The translations under genes and the position numbers were made by a program. From a virus, in the IMG/VR virus record IMGVR_UViG_3300007512_001664, positions 62,001 through 126,000 of that record: a stretch of DNA of 64,000 nucleotides; one strand, written 5' to 3'. The notes under the pieces are model-generated. The model saw nothing but the letters and a program-made list of their open reading frames with translations. It searched no databases and was not told the DNA's origin. Positions 55,939-64,000 of the stretch are shown here, in pieces. Each line of letters starts with the position of its first letter. Within the stretch, counting starts at the first letter, position 1.

Positions 55939-57245
55939 TCGTCTGGTGTATTATCGCTGCCGCCGCGGCGGGTTTGTTGGTGTTTTTCAAGCGGTGATTG
56001 TTTATAAGAACCGTTCAGTTGTCCCTGAACTTTACTCATCTCCTCTGCAGTCGGTTCTCTAAATTCTTCAGTAGCATTTACAGCATTATTAAGACTATCA
56101 AAAAACAAGTTCTTCGTTTCTGGTGTAAGGCTAGTTAAGGTTAATTGTACCTCGTATCCTTCCGGAATAATAGATTCTGTTTGTTCACCTCCAATGTTTG
56201 CATGAAAGGGTCGTCTTACTCCGCAAAAATTTACATTAATCTTACTTAAATAACTCCATCGATAACTAAAAACACCCGGCAAGAAGGCTTGATATATAAC
56301 TGGTGGTGTTATTGCTGTTCTATTAATCCTGTTAGGTAAATTTTGATAAAGTAACAAATATATAAAAGTAAGATTATCGAGCGCGGTTGATTTACCGTCA
56401 TATACTGTGTTGTCTAAGTAAAAGTTTATGTTATAACTTGGCCCGGATTGAGGGTAATCGAATGTTTTAGCAAAATCAACACCTACAGCTGGTGAGAGTA
56501 AATTTGTAAGACCTGCCATCATATTAACACCTTTCATGAGCAAACCACTTGTATTTTCACCGCCCCATGAACTGCTTATTTCCTTATACGAGTCTTCTAA
56601 ATAAGGTATCTTATATTTAAAACCAGTGTAATGTATACCATATATTCTTTCATATTGTCTTAAATATGCTGGTCCAGATATAGGATCATTTCCTAGTGCA
56701 TATTGTCGTAGTGCTTCAAAGTCACTTGATATTGCGTTTGCTCCAGCTACCGCAGAGCTAAAGAAGTGATCACCCAGCAGATTGAAGTTACTTGCCAATA
56801 GATTTGCCCACCCTGATGGAGCGTTGGCGTCGACGCCGGCGTCTGACAACCCTTGCCCAATTGCACCCTGATCTGCTCCTGAAAATAATCTGTCACCTAT
56901 ATTAAGTAGTCCTGTTTTTTCTCTATTTACTAATTGATCTATAAAAAGAGCTATATTATTAAAAAACGCTGGATTTATTACTTCCATTTCCCTTAAGGTA
57001 ATAGTTGGTGTGTTATTTACAGTAACAGAATTTAATGACGATTTTGTCCACCGAAAACTCTTTACAATATTAAACACACCACCGTTAGTAGGTACCGCCA
57101 CCTTAGCCATATTTTTAGAATACCTTTGACTCTTAGCTACAGTTTGTATTGATTTAAGAAGCGTACTACCAGTAGCATTTATTGCTGGAGTAGTTCTTGG
57201 TTCAACTTCTTGAAATTTAAAATATTTTGATGTTGTTTTTATCAT
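55935..57245 (-). CDS. gp48: Tail-tube cap / baseplate protein gp48-like
   Basis: 436 residues. FIYLLLYQNLPNRINRTAIT, YQAFLPGVFSYRWSYLSKI and the terminal part IIPEGYEVQLTLTSLTPETK correspond to the closing portion of T4 gp48, the hexameric platform on which the tail tube starts. The N-terminus contains FRWTKSSLN and TPTITLREMEVINPAFFNN; a ~40-residue hydrophilic tail (KHQQTRRGGSD) is extra. Next to gp53 and the tape-measure candidate, as expected. Confidence 0.75.
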   Translation of the reverse strand: MIKTTSKYFKFQEVEPRTTPAINATGSTLLKSIQTVAKSQRYSKNMAKVAVPTNGGVFNIVKSFRWTKSSLNSVTVNNTPTITLREMEVINPAFFNNIALFIDQLVNREKTGLLNIGDRLFSGADQGAIGQGLSDAGVDANAPSGWANLLASNFNLLGDHFFSSAVAGANAISSDFEALRQYALGNDPISGPAYLRQYERIYGIHYTGFKYKIPYLEDSYKEISSSWGGENTSGLLMKGVNMMAGLTNLLSPAVGVDFAKTFDYPQSGPSYNINFYLDNTVYDGKSTALDNLTFIYLLLYQNLPNRINRTAITPPVIYQAFLPGVFSYRWSYLSKINVNFCGVRRPFHANIGGEQTESIIPEGYEVQLTLTSLTPETKNLFFDSLNNAVNATEEFREPTAEEMSKVQGQLNGSYKQSPLEKHQQTRRGGSDNTPDE

Positions 57246-59422
57246 TATTTTATATTGGATAATGTGGGAGGTTTGCCGTAGTTTTGATTATCTGCTTGAT
57301 CAATGTGGTACTCATCACCAACCGTGTTCATCACCACAACCGGGCTTTGTGTTGCTCTGTTTTGTATTTGTTCGTGACGATCTAACCATTGTATAAGATC
57401 TTTTCTATTCGCATTTAAAAATTCTTGAAATATTCTTTGAGTATCGCCCTGTCTTTTTTGGAATTGAGCTGCTCCATAATCGGTCGAGAGCATTGTCTCT
57501 TTTTCTTGGTGGTGACGTGCCCAACCCTCAGCACCTACATGTTCCCTCAGAAATTCCGCTTGGCCTTGACCGTAAGCTCTAGCTAAGAGGAATTGGTTCC
57601 TGTCCGTCATGTAGGGTAGGTCAGATGCGTTAATAATACCTGCCTCGAACATTGCTTTTAACCTATTTCCTTTTATTTTATCGATGTCAGAGGACCTAGT
57701 ATAAGTTACACTTTTAATTCTATCTTGTCTTTCTGTTTTCACCTTGTCGCTCTCTTCGGCCTGTTTCATTTCCGCCCATGTCATTTCCTTTCCGTCATGT
57801 TTATATGCTTTAATAGTAGAAACCTCCTTAAGAGAGTCATCGATGGTTCTTAAATTTGTTAAGTTTTGTGTTAAAAGCTCCCCATTAGACATGTAACGTT
57901 TTTGACCGAATATTTGGTGCGAGGTAGGTGCAAATCCAGGGAACCCGTATGGGTAGTGAAGACCGTCATCATGTTTTTGTATAGTTTTTATTATCCTCAT
58001 CCGACTTTTATGGTACCTGTCATATGTATACCCAGCTACTGTCATTTGTCGGTTTTGAGCGACGTCGCTGGTTGGATCCATAAATTTAGACTCGTGCTTT
58101 TGTAAATCAGCATCAAATCCGAAGGCTCCTTGTAATATCGCTTCTGAACCTCTTTCGAGTGCCGCAGTAGGATTCAATAATACAAGACCGGCTTTTCCAA
58201 CAAGACCAGCATTATCAAATTCTTCTTTATATGATGAATACGCGTCTGGATCTGTCATGAGATCATGTGCATCTGATATTGTCATTCCTAATGTAATAAA
58301 TAGTCCAACAAGAGGTATTGCTCGAGCTCCCGTTTTTAATCCTATTTTACCGCCCATTTTGGTTGCGTTTTTTGCGAGGGTTTTATTAAATGCTTTGTTT
58401 TTCTTTCCGGGAACTCTCTTCGCTAGTTTACCAGTGTCCGCATCCTCAATACCTGTAATTTTACCGTTTGTAAAATGAAGTATACCAGCTTTTGTTATTT
58501 TAGTTCCATTATATCCTTTTAATCTCTGATATACATGAGCTGAACCTTCACCGACTCGCCGGTAATATCCACTCTTTCCCATTACTTGACCGAATGCACC
58601 TCCTACATATTGACCAGCACCTTTTGCAGCTCCCTTAATACCACGGCCCATACCACGGATCCGTTCCCGACCAAGTTTTGTTACTCCTAATCGTGTATAC
58701 TTAGCTAGACCGATTCCGCCGACACCGACAGCGGCTGTGGGTGCGAGTTTTCCTAACTCTCCAAAGACCCCAGTGCCTTCTCTACCCTCCCAGATTCCTC
58801 CAGGACCTCGAGGCCATCCGAGTTGACCGAGCCCACCTTCAGCATAATCACGACCTAAGTGCATTGCAAGTAATACAGGTACTGCAGTTGACAACCCCGC
58901 TACAGCTTTATACAACATTTGAGGAATTCCGAGCGCCGCTGCCCCTCCTCCATAAAGAAGAGACTTAAAGGGATTTTCAGACACCCATCCTAACATACCT
59001 TTATTAGATTTTTTTAATAAGGCTTCTAATTGACCTTTTGTGAGGGAGCTAGCTGGACCACTAACTGGAGCGCTAATACCTTTACCTTTAGTAGCTCCTG
59101 ACAGTCCAGGTCCGCCGCTAAGTTTCTTTAATTCCTGGAGTTGCTTTTTATTGAGGTCAACTAGGTCTGCGATGCCGCCTAATTTTGTATCTATACTCTT
59201 AAGGTGACCTTTTGTAGACTTACTAATAGAAGTATCTTTTAAGAGGAGTTTTGAAAGAGCGCTTTTTCCTCCAAATAATGTAATAAAGTCTTTGTTTAGT
59301 TTATCTATTGCCTCTTTCGTCTCTGAAGTATTAGTATCAACGTCACCAAGCCCAATAGATACATTTTCTAGAGCATCTGTTAGTTTATTTATTAGACTCG
59401 CACCTATAGATTCATTAGCCAT
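57245..59422 (-). CDS. Tape-measure-like protein
   Basis: 725 residues. The N-terminal ~100 are helical/coiled (VDTNTSETKEAIDKLNKDF, LVDLNKKQLQELKKL). Residues ~150-400 are Gly/Ala-rich with membrane-compatible segments (SLLYGGGAAALGIPQ, GARAIPLVGLFITLGMTIS). The C-terminus is charged and helical. Long Gly/Ala/hydrophobic plus coiled composition in the position of T4 gp29, just upstream of gp48, makes it the tape-measure candidate. TAAATA 9 nt before the ATG. Confirming homology by eye is not possible. Confidence 0.55.
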   Translation of the reverse strand: MANESIGASLINKLTDALENVSIGLGDVDTNTSETKEAIDKLNKDFITLFGGKSALSKLLLKDTSISKSTKGHLKSIDTKLGGIADLVDLNKKQLQELKKLSGGPGLSGATKGKGISAPVSGPASSLTKGQLEALLKKSNKGMLGWVSENPFKSLLYGGGAAALGIPQMLYKAVAGLSTAVPVLLAMHLGRDYAEGGLGQLGWPRGPGGIWEGREGTGVFGELGKLAPTAAVGVGGIGLAKYTRLGVTKLGRERIRGMGRGIKGAAKGAGQYVGGAFGQVMGKSGYYRRVGEGSAHVYQRLKGYNGTKITKAGILHFTNGKITGIEDADTGKLAKRVPGKKNKAFNKTLAKNATKMGGKIGLKTGARAIPLVGLFITLGMTISDAHDLMTDPDAYSSYKEEFDNAGLVGKAGLVLLNPTAALERGSEAILQGAFGFDADLQKHESKFMDPTSDVAQNRQMTVAGYTYDRYHKSRMRIIKTIQKHDDGLHYPYGFPGFAPTSHQIFGQKRYMSNGELLTQNLTNLRTIDDSLKEVSTIKAYKHDGKEMTWAEMKQAEESDKVKTERQDRIKSVTYTRSSDIDKIKGNRLKAMFEAGIINASDLPYMTDRNQFLLARAYGQGQAEFLREHVGAEGWARHHQEKETMLSTDYGAAQFQKRQGDTQRIFQEFLNANRKDLIQWLDRHEQIQNRATQSPVVVMNTVGDEYHIDQADNQNYGKPPTLSNIK

Positions 59423-59431
59423 CTCTATAGA

Positions 59432-59437
59432 TATTTA
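59432..59437 (-). promoter_or_regulatory. Late-type promoter element (TAAATA)
   Basis: 9 nt before ATG at 59422. Confidence 0.6.
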
Positions 59438-59445
59438 ATTTAAAA

Positions 59446-60126
59446 TCAATAAAAAGAAGAGTAATCGGCTTCAAGTAATCGTATGTTAGTTACTTTTTCA
59501 AGCGTTTCAGATAGTGTTTTTGAAATAGTTCGAAGGTGTTCTATATCAAATAATAAAAATAATTCATATAATTCTTGTGTAGTTATATTATCAATAAGAT
59601 ATTCATGATTATCAATATCTATTGAATGTAGGAATCTAAAAACATCAAAAAAGATTATATCCATATCAGTGTTTTTGCTGTTACTATTTTCCAGTAAGAA
59701 CGTTAATATTGTATTCTCTTGTTGTAAGGTAGGTTGTTTAAATTTAATTTTAGGATGCATAGTACCTAAATTAAGTTTTAATTCTACATCATTTAATTTA
59801 TCTATACATTTTAAATCTTCTAATATATTAGAAGGTTTATCAGATGACTCTATATCGTTTTTCCAAAAATCTAGAAGAAATAATTTATCTCTATAAGTAA
59901 ACGTTCTTTCTGAATGTAGCTCGATTATGTGCTTGTTAATAAATTTAATATATTCAAGTACAAAAAGATTGTCTGTATTTTCCGACTCATTCGGAAGATT
60001 AGTAAAATGAGAATGTAATTTAGTTTGAAAATTTACATTTAATTTATTTAATGTTATTTCGTTACTATCTGGCAATATAACATTCGTTGTACATATATTT
60101 TTAAATTTATCTAATAGATCAGTCAT
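59446..60126 (-). CDS. Putative tail chaperone / hub assembly protein (gp26/gp51 position), B
   Basis: 226 residues, acidic, helical (FVLEYIKFINKHIIELHSER, YRDKLFLLDFWKND). Similar in size and predicted structure to T4 baseplate-hub assembly proteins gp26/gp51; located between tube genes and tape measure, where tail-assembly chaperones are usually encoded. Identity not proven. Overlaps the preceding gene by 8 nt. Confidence 0.5.
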   Translation of the reverse strand: MTDLLDKFKNICTTNVILPDSNEITLNKLNVNFQTKLHSHFTNLPNESENTDNLFVLEYIKFINKHIIELHSERTFTYRDKLFLLDFWKNDIESSDKPSNILEDLKCIDKLNDVELKLNLGTMHPKIKFKQPTLQQENTILTFLLENSNSKNTDMDIIFFDVFRFLHSIDIDNHEYLIDNITTQELYELFLLFDIEHLRTISKTLSETLEKVTNIRLLEADYSSFY

Positions 60127-60790
60127 CTTTATTAAGTTTTAAATTAATTACCTTTACATATGCATTTATTGAATTTATTGTAATATTATTAAAGTCTTGA
60201 TATGTAAAATTATATTGCTTCATAAGAAGTAGCTGTTGTTGTATTAAACTTTCATAGTCTTGAACGAAACATAAATATATTATATTTATAATTATATCTC
60301 TATGATATAGAAATCTACTATTGTAGTTTTTATTTACGTAATATACATACCCGTCATTTAATTTATCAATATACGTTTGTATGTATGGCATACTTTTTTT
60401 AACTAATGACAGGGGTATATGGTCGTAGTTGTTTGGATTAACGTCTAAAAATACATTTTGGTATTGAATTCTTTTAATACAGGAAGCAGGTAATGTTGAA
60501 TCTATTCGCGGGTAACCTATAGTAATTTTATAATTATCAATATGATAGATGTCTTCATTATCGTTAGGTAGGTTTTTGAGAAAGTCATCTTTATAAATTA
60601 TTAATTCCTTTTTATCTATATCTAATTTTACACAGTCATTAGTTTCTATAAATTTTTCTCTTTTACATTTATTTAAAAAATCTATAATATTTTTACTTGG
60701 AATTTTTTGTGTAATAAACGAAAATACTTTATCATATTGTTTATGTTTATAAAGTCTTGAAACTTCTAATACGTCATTATAACTTATCAT
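60119..60790 (-). CDS. Putative tail chaperone / hub assembly protein (gp26/gp51 position), A
   Basis: 223 residues, Asn/Tyr/Ile-rich, helical C-terminus (HRDIIINIIYLCFVQDYESL). Also of gp26/gp51 size. Overlaps the next gene by 8 nt: two adjacent, overlapping genes upstream of the tape measure recall the G/GT chaperone pair of other phages, although here they have separate starts and no slippery sequence was seen. Confidence 0.45.
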   Translation of the reverse strand: MISYNDVLEVSRLYKHKQYDKVFSFITQKIPSKNIIDFLNKCKREKFIETNDCVKLDIDKKELIIYKDDFLKNLPNDNEDIYHIDNYKITIGYPRIDSTLPASCIKRIQYQNVFLDVNPNNYDHIPLSLVKKSMPYIQTYIDKLNDGYVYYVNKNYNSRFLYHRDIIINIIYLCFVQDYESLIQQQLLLMKQYNFTYQDFNNITINSINAYVKVINLKLNKDD

Positions 60791-60796
60791 TTAATT

Positions 60797-62209
60797 CTAA
60801 TCACCACCTTCACCGCCTTTTTTCTTTTGTCGTTCTTGATATTGTTTTGTCCATTTATCTACTGTGACGGGATTGAAGGGTACTTCCACAGGAGGTATTG
60901 TAGATTTTTTAGAAGTAGCGCTCCCTTCACGCATATCTTTTCCTTTATCTTCTATTCTTTTCTTATTTCTCTGTATTGATTCATTAAACAATCTATTCGT
61001 TTCAGCAGCGGTACGTTCCGCGATTGCAATATCTTTTTGGCTTTTATACGATTGAAAATCTGGTTGCTTTTTCAATAAGTCGATAATAGCTTTATTATCC
61101 TTTTGATTTTGTATATTTTCACGAGCTTTTTGAATTCTTTCCTCTTGTTTTGGATCAACGAGAGGTTTTATCGGTCCACCTATAGGTGGTGCACCAAGGA
61201 AGGTACCTGTTGTATTTTGATCTGCAGTTGGATCTGGTTCCGGGAAGTTCGGTAACAACGGAGGTCGTTCAGGTAGAGGGTCATATTTCGGAAGACCAGT
61301 GGGGAATTGTTTTTTCTGGGCTTCTTCTAATGTTAAATCTTCATCACCAATCTTTTTATCACCAAGCTTTTTCCGTTCGGGTGGTGTTAATGGTAATTGC
61401 GGGGCTGGGTCTTCTGGTTTAATTATTGCCTCTTTTTGACCAAGATGTGGGAATTCATGTTCTGTTGGTTCCGGCATAAAATCTTCCATAATACCTTTTA
61501 CTAAGGTCGCGCCTCGTACTGGTATACGAACATCATATTTAGAGAACCTCCAACCTACTGCTATAGAACCTAATTTTGTATCACCGTCATATTCGGCGAC
61601 ATTAGCATCCTTTATTACATATGGTATACAATCTTTATATGTATAAATTTTAGTAATTAGTGGCTCATTATCATATGGATTGTCGTTTTGTTTTGATATA
61701 AAATATATAGATATATCTGTTGTTAACCGCTGATCTCCTAAGTTACCATATACACTATATAATTGAACCCACGATCTAAATAAACTATCTATAATACTTA
61801 CATTAGTTTCAGAAAATTGTATATCTAAATCATTATCAGGAAATTCTCTTGATTCCATAAAAGGACCAACTGGTAATAACCCGTTAATTAATGTACCTTT
61901 ATTATTTACAGATGTAGTTTCTGTAGTTAGATTAACACCTGTTGATAAAAACATCCAATTATTACCACCACCAAAAAACGGTTGGAATACTTGTTTAGTA
62001 GCTAAATCTAATCCAGTTGAGTGACCGGTACCTGGTCGTATACCTAAATTATCTACATTTAACTCTATAACAGTTCCTGGTAAGTCATGGATTTGTACAA
62101 GAAAGAAATTTTGTGCAGCAGGGAAAGTTGCAAACTCCTGTAACAGTTGATAGAACTTTTGTCTTAGATCTGTTACACCAGAACTTTGTAATTGAAGGCT
62201 CGTCGCCAT
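60797..62209 (-). CDS. Tube-fold baseplate protein (gp54-like) with long hydrophilic tail
   Basis: 470 residues. Residues ~1-240 have tube-protein features: MESREFPDNDLDIQFSETNV, DSLFRSWVQLYSVYG and YTYKDCIPYVIKDANVAEYD, then IAVGWRFSKYDV, which follow the 'P ... W ... y-x-g-C-i-P ... l-x-Y-d ... f-x-v-x-f-x-y' layout of T4 gp54/gp19. The remaining ~230 residues are Pro/Lys/Glu-rich and disordered (DPAPQLPLTPPERKKLGDKK), absent from T4 gp54. TAAATA 7 nt before the ATG. Likely the tube initiator at the tube-baseplate junction. Confidence 0.6.
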   Translation of the reverse strand: MATSLQLQSSGVTDLRQKFYQLLQEFATFPAAQNFFLVQIHDLPGTVIELNVDNLGIRPGTGHSTGLDLATKQVFQPFFGGGNNWMFLSTGVNLTTETTSVNNKGTLINGLLPVGPFMESREFPDNDLDIQFSETNVSIIDSLFRSWVQLYSVYGNLGDQRLTTDISIYFISKQNDNPYDNEPLITKIYTYKDCIPYVIKDANVAEYDGDTKLGSIAVGWRFSKYDVRIPVRGATLVKGIMEDFMPEPTEHEFPHLGQKEAIIKPEDPAPQLPLTPPERKKLGDKKIGDEDLTLEEAQKKQFPTGLPKYDPLPERPPLLPNFPEPDPTADQNTTGTFLGAPPIGGPIKPLVDPKQEERIQKARENIQNQKDNKAIIDLLKKQPDFQSYKSQKDIAIAERTAAETNRLFNESIQRNKKRIEDKGKDMREGSATSKKSTIPPVEVPFNPVTVDKWTKQYQERQKKKGGEGGD

Positions 62210-62216
62210 ATGTAAA

Positions 62217-62222
62217 TATTTA
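62217..62222 (-). promoter_or_regulatory. Late-type promoter element (TAAATA)
   Basis: 7 nt before ATG at 62209. Confidence 0.6.
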
Positions 62223-62228
62223 AGGCAA

Positions 62229-62819
62229 TTAACCTACTAAAGCACCGGCTAGTTTACCTATAGTATTTACAGTACCACGTATTGCAGCATCTCTCCTGAA
62301 GAATTGATAAGCCATAGCTATGGTAACTGTTGCAATTTCACCGTCACCTGCCATTGAATAACCAATTTCTCCACAATCAACCGGGAAAACACCGTGAAGC
62401 TTATATGTACGCATTGGTTCAAATTGAGTATTTAATTGAACTAATGTAATAGTACTATTATTATGAAGTACACCATCACCAGTAGTAGTTTCATCGTTAT
62501 AAGTTTCAGTTATCCAATTTTCCATTGCAATACGAGCATTAGTTGTCGCATCACAATAAAAGTCAATTGTATAAGAATCACTATTAGTATACGAAACAGT
62601 GCCTGGTACTTTAAACTCAAAACCATTATAAGGGACAGGTTTCGTGGCAATAGTTTTGCCTGGTAATACTGCTGTCGTAGCATATACTAGATCATTTTCA
62701 GTAAAAACAGGCACCCCCTTATTAGAAATATCTAATACACGAAATTGAAAGTCACGTGCGAAATCTCTTGTTTGCGCTACCTTATAAAAATCTTGAATTG
62801 TTTGTTTAATATCAGCCAT
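62229..62819 (-). CDS. gp19: Tail tube protein gp19-like
   Basis: 196 residues. TRDFARDFQFRVLDI, ATTAVLPGKTIATKPVPYNG, NSDSYTIDFYCDATTNARIA (with MENW following) and MRTYKLHGVFPVDCGEIGYS then VTIAMAYQFFRRD match the T4 gp19 family (163 residues in T4). Hexameric rings of this protein stack to form the tail tube. Placed directly after the sheath, as in T4. TAAATA is 11 nt upstream of the ATG. Confidence 0.93.
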   Translation of the reverse strand: MADIKQTIQDFYKVAQTRDFARDFQFRVLDISNKGVPVFTENDLVYATTAVLPGKTIATKPVPYNGFEFKVPGTVSYTNSDSYTIDFYCDATTNARIAMENWITETYNDETTTGDGVLHNNSTITLVQLNTQFEPMRTYKLHGVFPVDCGEIGYSMAGDGEIATVTIAMAYQFFRRDAAIRGTVNTIGKLAGALVG

Positions 62820-62830
62820 GATGTTATAAT

Positions 62831-62836
62831 TATTTA
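62831..62836 (-). promoter_or_regulatory. Late-type promoter element (TAAATA)
   Basis: 11 nt before the gp19 ATG, the longest spacing among the structural genes listed. Confidence 0.5.
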
Positions 62837-62852
62837 ATGTTTACTTTAACTT

Positions 62853-64000
62853 TTATTGTCCAACTATCTCCTGAAAATTAACATCTGTGTTAACAGCGTA
62901 GAAGTTAACCAATATAAACTCTGCTGCTCGAACTGGCTTCAAATAGATATCTACTCTTAGCTCATTTTGATCAATAACACTAGCAGGGTTATTCCTGTCA
63001 TCACAAACAATAAGGTAATCATATACACCTTCTGTTTGTTTGCAGTTTTCAAACATAGGTGTTAATGTATTAACGACCTTGTTTCTTGTTAAGAACGTAT
63101 TAGGTTCAAAGATAAAGAATTTCAATGTCTCTCTTGTTCTTTTCTCTAAATCGAGGAACAATCGACGTACATTAATCCTATCAAATGCCGTAGGTGCTCG
63201 TTGTAATGTCTTTTGACCAAATATAACTATCCCTTCACCCGGGAACTGTGTAACAGGGTTAATTGCAATTTTATATAATTGATCTCGTTGACGTTGGGTC
63301 GGGCTTATTGCGATGTCAGATACACCAGTAACAACACCTCTATTAAACCCAGCTGGTGCATACCAAGGAGCAAACGCCGCATCGTTTTGTGCGTAAATCT
63401 TCGCAGCTACACCAGAGAACGGAATCCATACTTGAGCACCAGCTACAGAATCTTCTACTTTCGCCCAGTTGCCGTATGTTGTCGCAAAATTACTATTAGT
63501 AACACTAAATTGATGCCTCAAAGGCCAATATACGTGCTTACTAAAGTTCTTAGTTTTATCATCTAATACTTTTTGACCAGGTCCAGATCCTTGAACAACT
63601 AACGGGCGGAAGGCGTCAGCAATAAAGATATGATCTTTTCTTGTTTCACGTGCAAATGATTCAAATCTATTGAATACAGTTATATAATTATCCCTATAGG
63701 TTATTGCTGTACCGGCAGTGTTGTCTTTCATGTTAGGGTCTGGTGTATAGAATCCTGTACCTGCACTTGCATCACCAATATCTTTAAAAATAGTATCATC
63801 AAATGTTGATCCATTACCTATAGCATGAACTGTTCCTAATCCAGCTTCAATAGTAACGTCCATTTCAAACACATCAACGTTACTACCAATTTCAAACACT
63901 CTATCCAACTTATCTGGAATACTGCCAATATTTTTATTAGTTACATCATTAGTTGTACTACTATAAACACCTAACGGCCATAACCCTTGCTCTTTCGAAA
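62853..64000 (-). CDS. gp18: Tail sheath protein gp18-like, C-terminal part (partial)
   Basis: The frame stays open to the right edge (S-K-E-Q-G-L-W-P-L-G-V-Y upstream of position 63908), so only the last ~382 codons are here. YKIAINPVTQFPGEGIVIFG, NVRRLFLDLEKRTRETLKFF, FEPNTFLTRNKVVN and the final DLYLKPVRAAEFI-like segment belong to the conserved sheath C-terminal domain, which forms the interlocking mesh that contracts. The apparent start at 63908 (TTG) is internal and not used. Confidence 0.94.
   Translation of the reverse strand, partial: SKEQGLWPLGVYSSTTNDVTNKNIGSIPDKLDRVFEIGSNVDVFEMDVTIEAGLGTVHAIGNGSTFDDTIFKDIGDASAGTGFYTPDPNMKDNTAGTAITYRDNYITVFNRFESFARETRKDHIFIADAFRPLVVQGSGPGQKVLDDKTKNFSKHVYWPLRHQFSVTNSNFATTYGNWAKVEDSVAGAQVWIPFSGVAAKIYAQNDAAFAPWYAPAGFNRGVVTGVSDIAISPTQRQRDQLYKIAINPVTQFPGEGIVIFGQKTLQRAPTAFDRINVRRLFLDLEKRTRETLKFFIFEPNTFLTRNKVVNTLTPMFENCKQTEGVYDYLIVCDDRNNPASVIDQNELRVDIYLKPVRAAEFILVNFYAVNTDVNFQEIVGQ

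Noticed and set aside
60119-60126. Programmed frameshift between the two chaperone-position genes
   Set aside because: An 8-nt overlap exists, but each gene has its own start and I see no slippery heptamer with a downstream structure.
63279-63566. Plus-strand frame inside the sheath gene
   Set aside because: Antisense shadow of the conserved sheath domain.

Overview
The window is one continuous stretch of an AT-rich, T4-like (contractile-tailed) bacteriophage genome. It holds about 90 genes, one tRNA-like gene and no rRNA, CRISPR array or insertion sequence. Phage identity rests on the right half, which carries a recognisable T4-type tail: sheath (gp18, partial), tube (gp19), a tube-fold gp54-like protein, two proteins in the tail-chaperone position, a tape-measure candidate, tube cap gp48, wedge gp53, a gp27-like hub, gp25, gp6 and large adhesin-like proteins with PKD, lectin-like and LamG-like folds. 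The host is not named by the sequence. Two tandem H-X9-DG type pseudopilins, a family typical of the PVC group (Verrucomicrobiota, Lentisphaerota, Planctomycetota), and a small secreted protein with a Verrucomicrobia-like motif make a PVC host the best guess.

Layout. 1-3982 (minus): ankyrin protein, SDR-family epimerase, two pseudopilins, a coiled-coil/TM protein and a PAS-domain protein. 4017-6936: small secreted and membrane proteins separated by strong terminators, then a DUF3445/HODM-type haem oxygenase homologue and two minus-strand small genes. 7003-14124: a dense plus-strand run of small, mostly unknown genes, including an HMA metal-binding protein, a lipoprotein and several zinc-ribbon miniproteins. 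14158-25187: a plus-strand block whose proteins repeatedly begin with one of two short leaders. One resembles the T4 capsid-targeting sequence; the other is a new 'D-x-D/E-A-Q-L-I/M-x-E-A' leader. Two of the proteins carry Tat-like twin-arginine segments behind the leader, and the block also encodes ribosomal protein bS21. 25269-33816: a methyltransferase with a mosaic 3' end, noncoding structured DNA, a tRNA-Cys-like gene, tiny basic proteins, a DUF932 protein, a metalloprotease-like protein and a glycosyltransferase-like protein. 33813-64000 (minus): the tail and baseplate cluster, interrupted by an early-type operon (dUTPase, methyltransferase, gp44-like clamp loader) and two plus-strand genes.

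Gene expression. Two promoter classes are visible. A T4-late-like TAAATA (sometimes full TATAAATA) lies 5-9 nt before more than twenty start codons on both strands. A sigma70-like TTGnnn-N16/17-TATAAT lies 6-7 nt before the start codon of seven genes, including dUTPase. With normal -10 to +1 spacing, many of these mRNAs would be leaderless or nearly so, and Shine-Dalgarno sequences are rare. The phage-encoded bS21, a protein that sits near the anti-Shine-Dalgarno end of 16S rRNA, fits this translation style.

Most notable hypothesis: the 7-25 kb block encodes a set of virion-internal, co-injected proteins with cleavable capsid-targeting leaders, two of which would show a Tat export signal once the leader is removed. 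This is inference from sequence patterns and has not been demonstrated.
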